Assembly (NCBI GenBank): GCA_030592655.1
Contig: JAUVIQ010000026.1
Location: 1 to 19,169, forward strand
From: Planctomycetales bacterium
GTDB lineage: Bacteria; Planctomycetota; Phycisphaerae; SM23-33
Direction of reading: 5' to 3'
DNA length: 19,169 nt
Below, piece by piece: positions 1-7,558 of the stretch. Both the position numbers and the translations under genes were made by a program. The notes beneath the pieces are model-generated. The model was not told the DNA's origin. It worked only from the letters and a program-made list of their open reading frames with translations, and made no database searches. Within the stretch, counting starts at the first letter, position 1. Every line of letters begins with the position of its first letter.

Positions 1-64
1 ATTTCCAATTTCCAATTTCCAATTGAAAGAAACACTCGAATGTCTTTTTTTCAATTGGAAATTG
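1..64. repeat. AT-rich tandem heptamer and long inverted repeat
   Basis: Three direct copies of ATTTCCA occupy 1-21. They run into an inverted repeat whose arms are 13-28 and 49-64 (CAATTTCCAATTGAAA and its perfect complement). The stem extends through a G-T wobble and three A-T pairs to 32/45, giving a 20-bp stem around a 12-nt loop. It lies directly downstream of the minus-strand HEAT-repeat gene, so it may end that transcript. There is no clean U-tract after the stem in that direction, so it may equally be a dispersed intergenic repeat cut by the window edge. Confidence 0.7.
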
Positions 65-78
65 AAAATTACGAAGTT

Positions 79-2490
79 TTAGAGCCCCTTTATCCACCCA
101 TCCAGCGTTTTGAGTCGTTCAGCCGGACTCGCCTTTTGGTCGTAATCTTTCAAATTCGGCGCCAGCGTCAAGAGGATATCGATGATGGCCTTTTCGCTCG
201 CGGGGTTCGGTTTCTCCGAAGATATTATTTTTCGCAATTGTTCAATCAGCGGCCTGATCGCCCTGTCCTTCATTGTCGCCAGTTCGCCGGCAGCGGCTTG
301 GCGTGCGGTATCATTTCCGGTCAGTCTGGCGACCAGCGTCGCAACCCGTTGTTTATCGGCAAGTTGCTGTTGGGCCTTGGCTTTGCGGAGGATTTCGGTT
401 AGTGCTTTGACCTGCGGCTTACTCGTGTACATGTGCGTGGGCAATCGCTGCAGCGCCGCTTCGGACAAGCGCACGGCTGCATTCCAGTCTTTCTCTGCCA
501 ACAAAGCATTGAGACGTTCCTGAATCGCAGCAACCGCCGCGTTGAATTGCCCGGCGTCTTTGCCGGTATTACATATCTCCGTCAAGGCCGATGCGTCCCC
601 TGACGCCAGCAGGATTTTTATCCATTCGATCCATATCTTCGGCGCTCGTGGGTCTTTGGTCTTGACCATTGCAGCGTGTACAGCGGAAAGTTCTCCGGCG
701 GCTTCAGCCGGTCGTCCCGCTTTCAGCAACAAACGACCCAAACGAAGACGAACGGGAATCCATTTATCCGTCTGCTCGGCGGGTATTTTTTCGGACCGGA
801 GTTTCAGCACGTCGATAAGATATTCTCCCGCGTCGCCGCGCTGTGTGAGTTTCTTCGTCAATTCCTGCAACTTCGCAGTATCGACCTTTTTCAACAGGTC
901 CATAACGACCGACCATGCCTGTTTGCGAACGGCAGCGTCCGGCTCAACCTTCGCGTCGGTGCGGGCGAGGATTGTGTCGATATGCTCAACACCACCAAGC
1001 AAACCGACCGCCGCTATGGCGGCCAGACGCACACCCCGATCATCGTCTCGCACCAGCGGTGCTATCGACGAAACGCTATCGGCAAGCCTGATCCGCCCAA
1101 GAGCCTTGATCCCGCTGAGTCGCACCGTAGCGGCGGGGTCCTTAAGCGCCGACGTCAGCAGCCCGACCAAACGCTTGTCTTTCAGTACGCCCATCGCCTC
1201 GAGCAGTGCTTCGCGCAGACCGGCTGAACCGTTACCTGCTTCGGTTTTATAACGCTTCGTCAGCGCCGACGACGCCTTATCCCGGCGCTCATCGGAAAGA
1301 CCGTTCTTCTCGACTATTCGTGTCAGCGCGCCTGCCGCCGCCGATGCGACTTTCCGATCCGGTTCGGAAATACCCTCCAGAATCCGCCCCCACGCCGAAG
1401 CATCTCCCAGAAGTCCAAGCCCCTGGTAAATCGCCCGACGGACCTCGCCGGATCGTTCGACCTTCAATCGACCCGTGAGAATTTTCGATGCCTGCTTGTC
1501 GGCAATGTTCGCCAGCAGTATGACGGCGACTGCCCTGACGGCAGGGTCCGCATCCGTTACCTTCGTCAGGACTTGCGCCTTCAAAGCGGCTTCGGGTTTC
1601 TTACCGGCTGACAGACGCTGCCGGATAATTTTGACACCAACCAGTCGGACCTCCGCCAACGGGTCCGACAGCATCTCTTTCAACAGTGCGTCCCGTCCGC
1701 CCGGCGGAGTGGCGGTGTACAAATCGTTCATAGCCGCCGCGAGACGACGACGAAGTTCGGCGTTTTTGCGTTTGAGGTCCAGGTTCGCGCCGGCGAGGTT
1801 GTCGGCAAGGTCAGCCAACCATTCCGAACGACGCCTTGACCGGTTCTTCGACCACCACCGCTTCCACTGTTGCGGATCCCGACCAAATGCCCGAATACTT
1901 GTCAAATTGGTCATCGCATCGCAGGAAGCGTTGCGGATCGTTTCATCCTTTTCGTTCAGGAGCGACACCAAAGCATCGACAGCCTTTTTATCCAGAACCC
2001 GCTGCATCGCCGAAATGACCACCAGGCGGATATCTCGATCGGTCCGCCGGTTCGAGACGATGCGAATAAGTTCGTCAAGCCCGCCGAATTCTTTGCAGGT
2101 CGCCAGCGCTTCGGCTGCAGGCGTGCGAATCGCCGGTTCGTCGGAAGTAAGCATCGCCACGAGCGGTTTGACAAATTGCTTCTCGGCGTTCCCGGACCGG
2201 ACAATAGCGTCGGCGACAGCGATTTGGGCGGGACGGTTGGACGAATCCGCCAGGAAATCACGCAGCGCAACCGCGGCTTGCGGGTAAGCCCGCCTCAACA
2301 GCAGCGTCGCCGCCTCGCCCTTTGTTTTGGCGGTTCGCTCAGGGTCGGAAAGTTGGGTCTTGAGTGTCTTCAGTTCGATTTGCTGATCGGGCGTCAGCGG
2401 CGGCAAGTCAGACCTCACAGCGCAGGTCGCCACACCCACAACCATGACGCCGACAACCACCGAACAAATGTGCCTAAAAATCTTCACCAT
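79..2490 (-). CDS. Secreted HEAT-repeat protein
   Basis: This is an 803-residue protein with an N-terminal Sec signal peptide: a basic 'MVKIFRH' start followed by a Val/Gly-rich hydrophobic stretch ending near residue 25. Most of the rest is alpha-solenoid. There are many HEAT/PBS-lyase-type helical pairs with the pattern 'D.d..VR..A...L', for example 'DPLAEVRLVGVKII', 'DPAATVRLSGIKALG' and 'DDRGVRLAAIAAVGLLG'. About residues 560-700 look more TPR-like ('LLKAGRPAEAAGEL'), and a final HEAT pair precedes the C-terminus. No catalytic motif is visible, so the likely role is a protein-interaction scaffold in the periplasm or at the envelope. The start is placed at the ATG at 2490, where GGGAAG lies 9 nt upstream. 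An in-frame ATG at 2499 abuts that motif and is less likely. A Cys near the signal end is preceded by V-A-T, a poor lipobox. Secreted HEAT proteins of this kind are common in planctomycetes. The exact function is unknown. Confidence 0.85.
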   Translation of the reverse strand: MVKIFRHICSVVVGVMVVGVATCAVRSDLPPLTPDQQIELKTLKTQLSDPERTAKTKGEAATLLLRRAYPQAAVALRDFLADSSNRPAQIAVADAIVRSGNAEKQFVKPLVAMLTSDEPAIRTPAAEALATCKEFGGLDELIRIVSNRRTDRDIRLVVISAMQRVLDKKAVDALVSLLNEKDETIRNASCDAMTNLTSIRAFGRDPQQWKRWWSKNRSRRRSEWLADLADNLAGANLDLKRKNAELRRRLAAAMNDLYTATPPGGRDALLKEMLSDPLAEVRLVGVKIIRQRLSAGKKPEAALKAQVLTKVTDADPAVRAVAVILLANIADKQASKILTGRLKVERSGEVRRAIYQGLGLLGDASAWGRILEGISEPDRKVASAAAGALTRIVEKNGLSDERRDKASSALTKRYKTEAGNGSAGLREALLEAMGVLKDKRLVGLLTSALKDPAATVRLSGIKALGRIRLADSVSSIAPLVRDDDRGVRLAAIAAVGLLGGVEHIDTILARTDAKVEPDAAVRKQAWSVVMDLLKKVDTAKLQELTKKLTQRGDAGEYLIDVLKLRSEKIPAEQTDKWIPVRLRLGRLLLKAGRPAEAAGELSAVHAAMVKTKDPRAPKIWIEWIKILLASGDASALTEICNTGKDAGQFNAAVAAIQERLNALLAEKDWNAAVRLSEAALQRLPTHMYTSKPQVKALTEILRKAKAQQQLADKQRVATLVARLTGNDTARQAAAGELATMKDRAIRPLIEQLRKIISSEKPNPASEKAIIDILLTLAPNLKDYDQKASPAERLKTLDGWIKGL

Positions 2491-2714
2491 GCCCACCATC
2501 TTCCCATTTTCATATATCGACAGGACACAACTTTATATCTATTGAATCCTCCCGTCCATCGTCCGATGCGGAGAAAAACAAAATTTATCCGCCGCTCTTA
2601 CTCAAGACGACCCGATCCCATGCCGATTGGTCTTGTGGGCGTCATTGAACATGAGTCGATGCCGCCTCGCGGTAAAAGGCGAATACGTCGTAGAAATCTG
2701 CAAGGAATGTCGCT

Positions 2715-3131
2715 GTGTCCATGAAAATATTAGTCGTAGATTCCGATTGGTCGTTCCTCCGCCAGGCGAGAGACCTTCTTGAGCCGCATGGTCATTACGT
2801 CGTTCACGAAGTTGACGCCGACCGGGCGTTTCAACGGTCGCTGAAATGGCATCCCGACGTTATCATGGTCTCCACGGAGCACGAATCCTGCTGCGACGGT
2901 AATCTGCTTAGCGATTTGGCGCGCCTTACACCCCGCCCGGCGATCCTCCTGGTCTCCGCGATGACCGATTTCGAGAAGGCATGGCGAGCCTGGCAGCGAG
3001 GAGGCGACGAAGTCCTCTTCAAACCGCTTCTGCACTCCAGCGAGTTGCACACAGCCATTATGAGCGCAAGGCAAAACGCCGTCTGCCCGTCACGCCGACC
3101 CGCCGTCAGACCGCTGGCGCTGTCGGCGTAA
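2715..3131 (+). CDS. Receiver-domain-like protein lacking the phospho-acceptor Asp
   Basis: This 138-residue protein follows the response-regulator receiver fold. Beta-1 ends in the acidic pocket D9/D11 ('ILVVDSDW'). Beta-3 is 'PDVIMVS', the Ser/Thr switch is 'ILLVSA' (S81), and the conserved Lys is in 'EVLFKPL' (K103). The position that should be the phospho-acceptor Asp after beta-3 is Ser53 ('DVIMVSTEHES'), so it probably cannot be phosphorylated in the usual way. There is no output domain, only a short basic Pro/Arg tail. The start is GTG at 2715 because AAGGA (2702-2706) is 8 nt upstream. The ATG at 2721 is 14 nt away. No kinase gene is adjacent. It may act as a stand-alone protein-interaction module. 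The fold assignment is fairly secure and the role is unknown. Confidence 0.75.
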   Translation: MSMKILVVDSDWSFLRQARDLLEPHGHYVVHEVDADRAFQRSLKWHPDVIMVSTEHESCCDGNLLSDLARLTPRPAILLVSAMTDFEKAWRAWQRGGDEVLFKPLLHSSELHTAIMSARQNAVCPSRRPAVRPLALSA

Positions 3132-3176
3132 AAAACCCCCTTCAACGGTAAATCTCCATCAAACCGGCGGTAAAAC

Positions 3177-3205
3177 TTGCTTCGCTGCGCCGGAAAGTCT
3201 ATTAT
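3177..3205 (+). promoter_or_regulatory. Candidate sigma-70 promoter of hicB-deaminase pair
   Basis: TTGCTT at 3177-3182 and TATTAT at 3200-3205 (five of six to the -10 consensus) are separated by 17 bp. They lie 60 bp upstream of the HicB-like gene. A 7-bp inverted repeat, AGTCTAT (3196-3202) and ATAGACT (3221-3227), straddles the -10 and the expected start site and could be an operator or a 5' hairpin. The -35 is weak (three of six). Confidence 0.45.
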
Positions 3206-3264
3206 GAGGGCGTCTGATTGATAGACTCAAAAGGCGTTCTACAAGTATTTCAGGAGTCTGGATT

Positions 3265-3435
3265 ATGGTATCTCATGTCCCAGTGGTGATTGAGCAGGAT
3301 GAGGATGATGTATTCATCGTTTCTGCCCCGACACTTCGTGGCTGCCACAGTTATGGTAAAACTCTCAAAGAAGCGATGAAGAATATCACCGAAGCAATCC
3401 TTCTCTGTCTATATAGAGAACCCCAACAGCAGTGA
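3265..3435 (+). CDS. HicB-like antitoxin-family protein (solo, 56 aa)
   Basis: This is a short gene preceded by AGGAG (3252-3256), 8 nt before the ATG. The 56-residue product has the HicB N-terminal pattern: a beta strand 'VPVVIEQDED', then 'VFIVSAPTLRGCHSYGKT', then the helix 'LKEAMKNITEAI'. In the family this is the partial RNase-H-like fold ('y.a..PdlpGc...G.T.eEA..n..eai'). It has no C-terminal DNA-binding HTH or ribbon-helix-helix module. No HicA toxin gene is seen on either side (133 bp upstream hold no such ORF). Its stop TGA (3433-3435) overlaps the ATG of the deaminase gene (TGATG), which indicates translational coupling. Solo HicB genes are known, but their roles mostly are not. Confidence 0.8.
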   Translation: MVSHVPVVIEQDEDDVFIVSAPTLRGCHSYGKTLKEAMKNITEAILLCLYREPQQQ

Positions 3436-3905
3436 TGAACGACGAAAGATTTATGTCCGCTGCCATTACCGCTGCAACCGAAGGCGTCGAAGCCGGGCAG
3501 ACACCATTCGGAGCCTGCATCGTACGCAACGGCGAAATCATCTCTGCCGCTCATAATGCCGTATGGCAAAACACCGACATCACCGCCCACGCCGAAATCC
3601 AAGCCATCAGGGACGCCTGCCGGAAACTGGATACAATCGACCTGACCGGGTGTGTGATTTACTCGACCTGTGAACCTTGCCCGATGTGCTTCGCCGCGTG
3701 CCACTGGGCGAAAATTTCCAAAATCGTATTCGGCGCGCGAATCGCCGACGCCGAACAAGCCGGCTTCAGCGAACTAACCATTTCCAACGAGCAGATGAAA
3801 ACCATCGGCCACAGCGGAATCGAAATCGTCGGCGACTTCCTCCGCGACGAATGTGTAAAACTCTTCGAATCCTGGGCAGGACGCGAGGATAACCGACCTT
3901 ATTAG
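3435..3905 (+). CDS. guaD: Nucleoside deaminase, guanine deaminase-like
   Basis: This is a 156-residue member of the zinc-dependent cytidine/deoxycytidylate deaminase fold. The active-site HAE motif is at H52-E54, and the zinc cysteines are in P81-C82-P-M-C85 ('TCEPCPMC'). The TPFGA loop at 23-27 is also typical. The exact length, the 'AEQAGF' stretch after the zinc motif and the C-terminal Tyr resemble the small Bacillus-type guanine deaminase, which converts guanine to xanthine plus ammonia in purine salvage. tRNA-adenosine deaminase (TadA) is less likely. The start is the ATG overlapping the stop of the HicB-like gene. No Shine-Dalgarno site is visible, so translation should depend on coupling. 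A GTG at 3432 is an alternative. The fold and catalytic class are secure, and the guanine specificity is inferred from resemblance. Confidence 0.85.
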   Translation: MNDERFMSAAITAATEGVEAGQTPFGACIVRNGEIISAAHNAVWQNTDITAHAEIQAIRDACRKLDTIDLTGCVIYSTCEPCPMCFAACHWAKISKIVFGARIADAEQAGFSELTISNEQMKTIGHSGIEIVGDFLRDECVKLFESWAGREDNRPY

Positions 3906-3951
3906 AATCTCTGCCCGAAGAATGGATGTGGTTGTTCCAGTCATATTGGTT

Positions 3952-3957
3952 TATAAT
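3952..3957 (+). promoter_or_regulatory. Candidate -10 element for nucleotidyltransferase gene
   Basis: A perfect TATAAT lies 45 bp before the proposed start of the downstream gene. No good -35 is present at 16-18 bp upstream (the best are Gly-strand-rich sequences such as TGGTTG), so the assignment is tentative. Confidence 0.35.
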
Positions 3958-4001
3958 GGATACCAGAGACAAATCTATACTTCCGACTGAGGATTCAGAA
4001 A

Positions 4002-4781
4002 TTGTGTGCTTTCGATCCCAAACGGGCCAAATCATACCTTGACTATAATGGCGAAATAAACGCTGTTGAAGGTAAAGGAATACACTCTTTCGAGGATGCT
4101 TTCCGGGACACGATTCGCATGTTTAATGATCTCGGTATCAAATTTGCGCTATTCGGCGCACACGCCGTCGCTGCTTATGTTTCTGATCATCGCGCTACTC
4201 ATGATGTGGATGTAGTTACCTCACGTGAAAACATTTCCACGATTCTGCGCCACGCCTCACACTATGGGTTTGATCGAATAACCGAGGATGACAAAGCACC
4301 AATCCAGTCCTTTCAACATCGCAGCGGCATTCCATTGGACATCATTTTCGATGCGAGAGGTTTTGCTGATTTGGAGCAGGTCAGAATGCTTCCATTCGGT
4401 AACATGGGGCTGGTGCCTGTTGCTTCGCCTGTAGATATTGCTTTCAGTAAGCTAAGGACACAAAGCACAGATTGGCAACGGAAACCCGAAAAACGCGCAA
4501 GCGATCTTGCAGACCTTATTCAACTGATAAGGGAAAACCCGCAACTTGCAGACCAACTCATGGATAGACTCGGACCGATAAAACCCACAGAATTTGCGGA
4601 AACCGGTAACGAGAAAACGCGGCTTCGTGCAATTTTGAGGGATGTTTGCTCGGAGGCAATGGTTTCGATCTCCGAAAAGGTTATGAGTACACCGGCAACC
4701 TTCATTACGACGTTAATAACGGTGTTAGTTTTGATTATGCTTTTGCTCGCTCTGCTGATCTGGTTATCGACCATCATATAA
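4002..4781 (+). CDS. Nucleotidyltransferase-fold protein with C-terminal membrane anchor
   Basis: The 259-residue product has the pol-beta-type nucleotidyltransferase signature: 'FALFGAHAVAAY' (about 48-59), then 'RATHDVDVV' with the metal-binding pair D68/D70, and a third acidic strand 'PLDIIFD' (D113). This is the arrangement of stand-alone MNT/AbiEii-like or DUF6036-type proteins. After a helical region, 'RASDLADLIQLIRE', the protein ends in a single long hydrophobic segment (about residues 234-258) with almost nothing after it, so it should be tail-anchored in the inner membrane. The start is TTG at 4002 because TGAGGA (3988-3993) lies 8 nt upstream. No in-frame ATG occurs until Met40, inside the fold. 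The substrate could be a protein, an RNA or a small molecule. No partner toxin or antitoxin gene is adjacent. Confidence 0.7.
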   Translation: MCAFDPKRAKSYLDYNGEINAVEGKGIHSFEDAFRDTIRMFNDLGIKFALFGAHAVAAYVSDHRATHDVDVVTSRENISTILRHASHYGFDRITEDDKAPIQSFQHRSGIPLDIIFDARGFADLEQVRMLPFGNMGLVPVASPVDIAFSKLRTQSTDWQRKPEKRASDLADLIQLIRENPQLADQLMDRLGPIKPTEFAETGNEKTRLRAILRDVCSEAMVSISEKVMSTPATFITTLITVLVLIMLLLALLIWLSTII

Positions 4782-4802
4782 GTGCATTGAAAGCCTCCCT
4801 TG

Positions 4803-4859
4803 CTACGCCTTATGCCGCAGGACTTTCCCGATAGGTTCAGGGGTATTCCGGGAATTCTG
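4803..4859 (-). pseudogene. Possible 3' ghost of a D-aminoacylase gene
   Basis: Downstream of the C45 hydrolase stop, one minus-strand frame reads '...PIGKVLRHKA' and then a stop. This matches the C-terminus of the D-aminoacylase two genes upstream ('LAGKVLRHKGEKT'). The nucleotide match is 17 bp, TTATGCCGCAGGACTTT on the plus strand, at 4810-4826 and 5925-5941. There is no start codon and no longer homologous stretch visible. It may be the end of an ancient duplicate or a recombination scar. A short chance match is not excluded. Confidence 0.4.
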
Positions 4860-5912
4860 TCAGAACGTTACCTCGACGTATTCTTCTTCGCAGGGATAGC
4901 CATCGACGAAGAGGAACCTGGCCTCTTTCGCAACGGCGATCATGGAATACTCCGTATATGACAGGTCCTTCCCGCCGTGCCTGCAGATGGAAATGTCGCC
5001 GTGCCGGCGCAGAATCTTCTTCATATGCTCGATACTGCGGTCGCCGTCTTCGACCGCGGCTTCGAGGTATTTCTGCCGGCCATGGGAATAAGCAAGCCCC
5101 TTCCGGTCCCGCTGTTTCAGAACCATATCCTTCAGGCAAGGCAATTGGTAATGGTTGACGCAATTCATTGCGACTTTGCCGTCGGCAGGCCTGCGAATCT
5201 GAGCCAGCGGACAGGCCAGTTCGGCTGATAATATGTTCCCGGCCCTATCGACCGTAGCCTGCGTGAACCCCTTTCCCCGCAAAGGAGCGGAAGTTACGTG
5301 CCGGGCCAGGTCTTCGGCGGACTTGTACTGGAACATGCCCGAATAAAGCCATTGCAGCAGCGGCGCGTGAGAGAGATTTTGCTGAAAGTTCGTGCCCACC
5401 GATGAGTGCCCGACGGCTACGCCCTCGGCGTTCATCATGTCGCCGCCTGATAGCCACCCGCAGAATGTAAGACAGATCGCCGGTATCCCGTCGTCGGGAT
5501 ATATCTTCATAAGCGACACAGGCCGGCGTCCTTTACCGTCGATAACGGGTCCGGTGTTGGGGGGAGAGTCGCCTTCGTTGTTTTTTCCCCACAACGGTCC
5601 GTCGGGGCCGTCGGCGAACACGACGTTGGAACATTCCTGCTCCAGGTCGGGATTGGCAATACCGACGGGACAATTCAGTTCAAGTATCCTGCGCTCGGAT
5701 ACGCCCGACGCCTCGGCCATACCCCCGAACTGCTCCAATACCTGGGGCAAAGATCTGACCAGTGATTCCTTGAACTTATCGATTTTTCTGTCCGGGGCTT
5801 CATTTTCCGGCGGCAGGAAATCGTCGATGTGCGACCGAATCTCCTCGCGCAAAACCTCACCTATCGTCCGTCCAATATCACGATGCGAACCTCTGCACTC
5901 AAAAACTTTCAT
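4860..5912 (-). CDS. C45-family N-terminal-nucleophile amidohydrolase/acyltransferase
   Basis: This 350-residue protein belongs to the acyl-CoA:6-aminopenicillanate acyltransferase-like (peptidase family C45) group. In that family a precursor cleaves itself just before a Cys that becomes the N-terminal nucleophile. The expected cysteine is C94 in 'QECSNVVFADGPDGPLWGKNNEGD', preceded by the helical pro-region with 'GRTIGE' and 'SGVSERRILELN'. Other typical parts are 'ICLTFCGWLSGGDMMNAEGVAVGHSSV' and the C-terminal strand 'YSMIAVAKEARFLFVDGYP'. No signal peptide is present. The start ATG overlaps the TGA of the upstream D-aminoacylase (ATGA), and AAAGGTG lies 7 nt before it. The pairing suggests hydrolysis of an N-acyl amino acid or peptide amide. 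The actual substrate is unknown. Confidence 0.85.
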   Translation of the reverse strand: MKVFECRGSHRDIGRTIGEVLREEIRSHIDDFLPPENEAPDRKIDKFKESLVRSLPQVLEQFGGMAEASGVSERRILELNCPVGIANPDLEQECSNVVFADGPDGPLWGKNNEGDSPPNTGPVIDGKGRRPVSLMKIYPDDGIPAICLTFCGWLSGGDMMNAEGVAVGHSSVGTNFQQNLSHAPLLQWLYSGMFQYKSAEDLARHVTSAPLRGKGFTQATVDRAGNILSAELACPLAQIRRPADGKVAMNCVNHYQLPCLKDMVLKQRDRKGLAYSHGRQKYLEAAVEDGDRSIEHMKKILRRHGDISICRHGGKDLSYTEYSMIAVAKEARFLFVDGYPCEEEYVEVTF

Positions 5913-7510
5913 GTTTTTTCACCTTTATGCCGCAGGACTTTTCCTGCCAATTCGCCGGTGTAATCGCCGTTTTCGACCACGACCCGGCCGTTGACTATAA
6001 CATAATCGATCCCGACGGGATACTGGTGCGGGTCTTCAAAGGTAGCCCGATCGATGACCGTTTCAGGATTGAACGCTACCACATCGGCAAAAGCGCCTTC
6101 TTCCAGCACGCCCCTGTCTTCCAGGCGAATTTTATCAGCCGACGTCGAGGTCATCTTCCGAACGGCTTGCTCCAGTGTGAAAAGCCCCTCGTCGCGTGAG
6201 TATTTACCCAATACGCGCGGAAACGTCCCATAGCAACGAGGGTGAGGCTTGCCCTGGGCAAGAACGCCGTGGTCGGCCAAGGCGTAACTGTCCGAACCGA
6301 TCCTTGTCAGCGGATGCTTTAAAATCGCGCTGACGTCCGCCTCACACATAGCGAAGTAGATGGCCATTATACCCGGTTCGGCTATGAGGATATCGAAGAT
6401 GGTCTCATATTCATCTTTACTCTGCCGGGCGGCTATCTCGGCGATACTCCGATCGTCGTACGACTCGTCACGCCGGCTCTTGACGATCCTCACCGCGTCC
6501 CATCCTATTCCTTTGGAGAACATTACATTTCCGACGGACATTTCCTCCTTTGCCTTGCGGCGCAGTTCATCCTTCCGCAACCGCTCGACCATCCGGACGG
6601 TTCCACCTTCCTGCATCCATACCGGCAGGACCACGCTCAATGTCGTATTGGAAGCAATGTAAGGATAGGAATCCATGGTAACTTCGACCCCGTCGTCTCG
6701 TGTGGCGTCCAGCATCGCCAGAAACGCCTCTGCCTTTCCCCACGCGTCCTTCCCGAACATCTTGAAATGGGAGATTTCAACGGGGATATCGGCCTTTGAG
6801 CCGATTTCAATGGCCTCGGCTATCGCCGGTTCAAGCAGCGGATCATGCTCGCCCCGAATGTGCGTGGCGTATATCCCCCCGGCGGAGGCAGCCACTTTGG
6901 CCAACTCAACCAACTCCTCCGTGCGGGAATAGACCGCCGGAACATAGATCAAACCCGATGACAATCCCCACGCTCCATCGGCCATAGCGCCGGTTACCAT
7001 CGCCTTCATCGCCTCCAGTTCGTCCGGTTTCGGCGGGCGGTCATCGAGTCCCATCACCGAGGCACGAACGGTCCCGTGTCCAACGAGCGTAACATAGTTG
7101 GTCAGAACACCCCTTCCTTCCAGTTCGTCCAGGCACTCGGACATCGACGACCAGGTTATCTCGATCGCCTTGTTCCGAAACGCCCCCAGAAGGGACGTCG
7201 CCACCATTGCTCCATCGTTCTGAATCGGCGCAAGCGATATCCCGCAGTTGCCCATCACTTCGGTAGTAACCCCCTGCCTGACCTTGCTGTCGGCGCGCGG
7301 GTCCACAAGAATCGACTGCTCGTGGCTGTGCATGTCTATGAAACCCGGCGAGACGATAAGTCCGTCGGCGTCGATAACGCGCGAAGCGACCTCGCCGGAC
7401 AAATCGCCGATTTGGACTACCCGCTCGCCGATAATACCGACGTCCGCCCGGAACCTCTCCCGACCGGTACCGTCTATCACTTGGCCGTTCCTGATAATCA
7501 CGTCATACAT
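5909..7510 (-). CDS. N-acyl-D-amino-acid deacylase (D-aminoacylase) family amidohydrolase
   Basis: This 533-residue metal-dependent amidohydrolase opens with 'YDVIIRNGQVIDGTG', the beta-sandwich strand of the family. The TIM-barrel metal motif follows as 'GFIDMHSHEQ' (H61, H63). Next come 'GVTTEVMGNCG' with the family's bridging Cys (C89), the His strands 'IYATHIRGE' and 'VEISHFKMFG', and the late catalytic Asp in 'RIGSDSYAL'. D-aminoacylases release D-amino acids from N-acyl-D-amino acids in the cytoplasm. Dihydroorotase- or dipeptidase-like relatives are less likely because of the NCG motif. The start is ATG 7510 with AAGGGG 7 nt upstream. It is the first gene of a two-gene operon with the C45 hydrolase (4-nt overlap). 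It diverges from the secreted BNR protein across about 165 bp. Confidence 0.9.
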   Translation of the reverse strand: MYDVIIRNGQVIDGTGRERFRADVGIIGERVVQIGDLSGEVASRVIDADGLIVSPGFIDMHSHEQSILVDPRADSKVRQGVTTEVMGNCGISLAPIQNDGAMVATSLLGAFRNKAIEITWSSMSECLDELEGRGVLTNYVTLVGHGTVRASVMGLDDRPPKPDELEAMKAMVTGAMADGAWGLSSGLIYVPAVYSRTEELVELAKVAASAGGIYATHIRGEHDPLLEPAIAEAIEIGSKADIPVEISHFKMFGKDAWGKAEAFLAMLDATRDDGVEVTMDSYPYIASNTTLSVVLPVWMQEGGTVRMVERLRKDELRRKAKEEMSVGNVMFSKGIGWDAVRIVKSRRDESYDDRSIAEIAARQSKDEYETIFDILIAEPGIMAIYFAMCEADVSAILKHPLTRIGSDSYALADHGVLAQGKPHPRCYGTFPRVLGKYSRDEGLFTLEQAVRKMTSTSADKIRLEDRGVLEEGAFADVVAFNPETVIDRATFEDPHQYPVGIDYVIVNGRVVVENGDYTGELAGKVLRHKGEKT

Positions 7511-7558
7511 TCAAAAACCCCTTCTCCGGACAAAACAACGGAACCAACAACACTTATC

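Noticed and set aside
2566..2724. A 52-codon, very basic reading frame ending in an ATGA overlap with the receiver gene's internal ATG
   Set aside because: It has no ribosome site, no recognisable fold and an arginine-rich composition typical of chance frames in GC-rich DNA.
3132..3264. Search for a HicA toxin gene beside the HicB-like gene
   Set aside because: No frame of about 60 codons with HicA features is present upstream, and the gene downstream is the deaminase.
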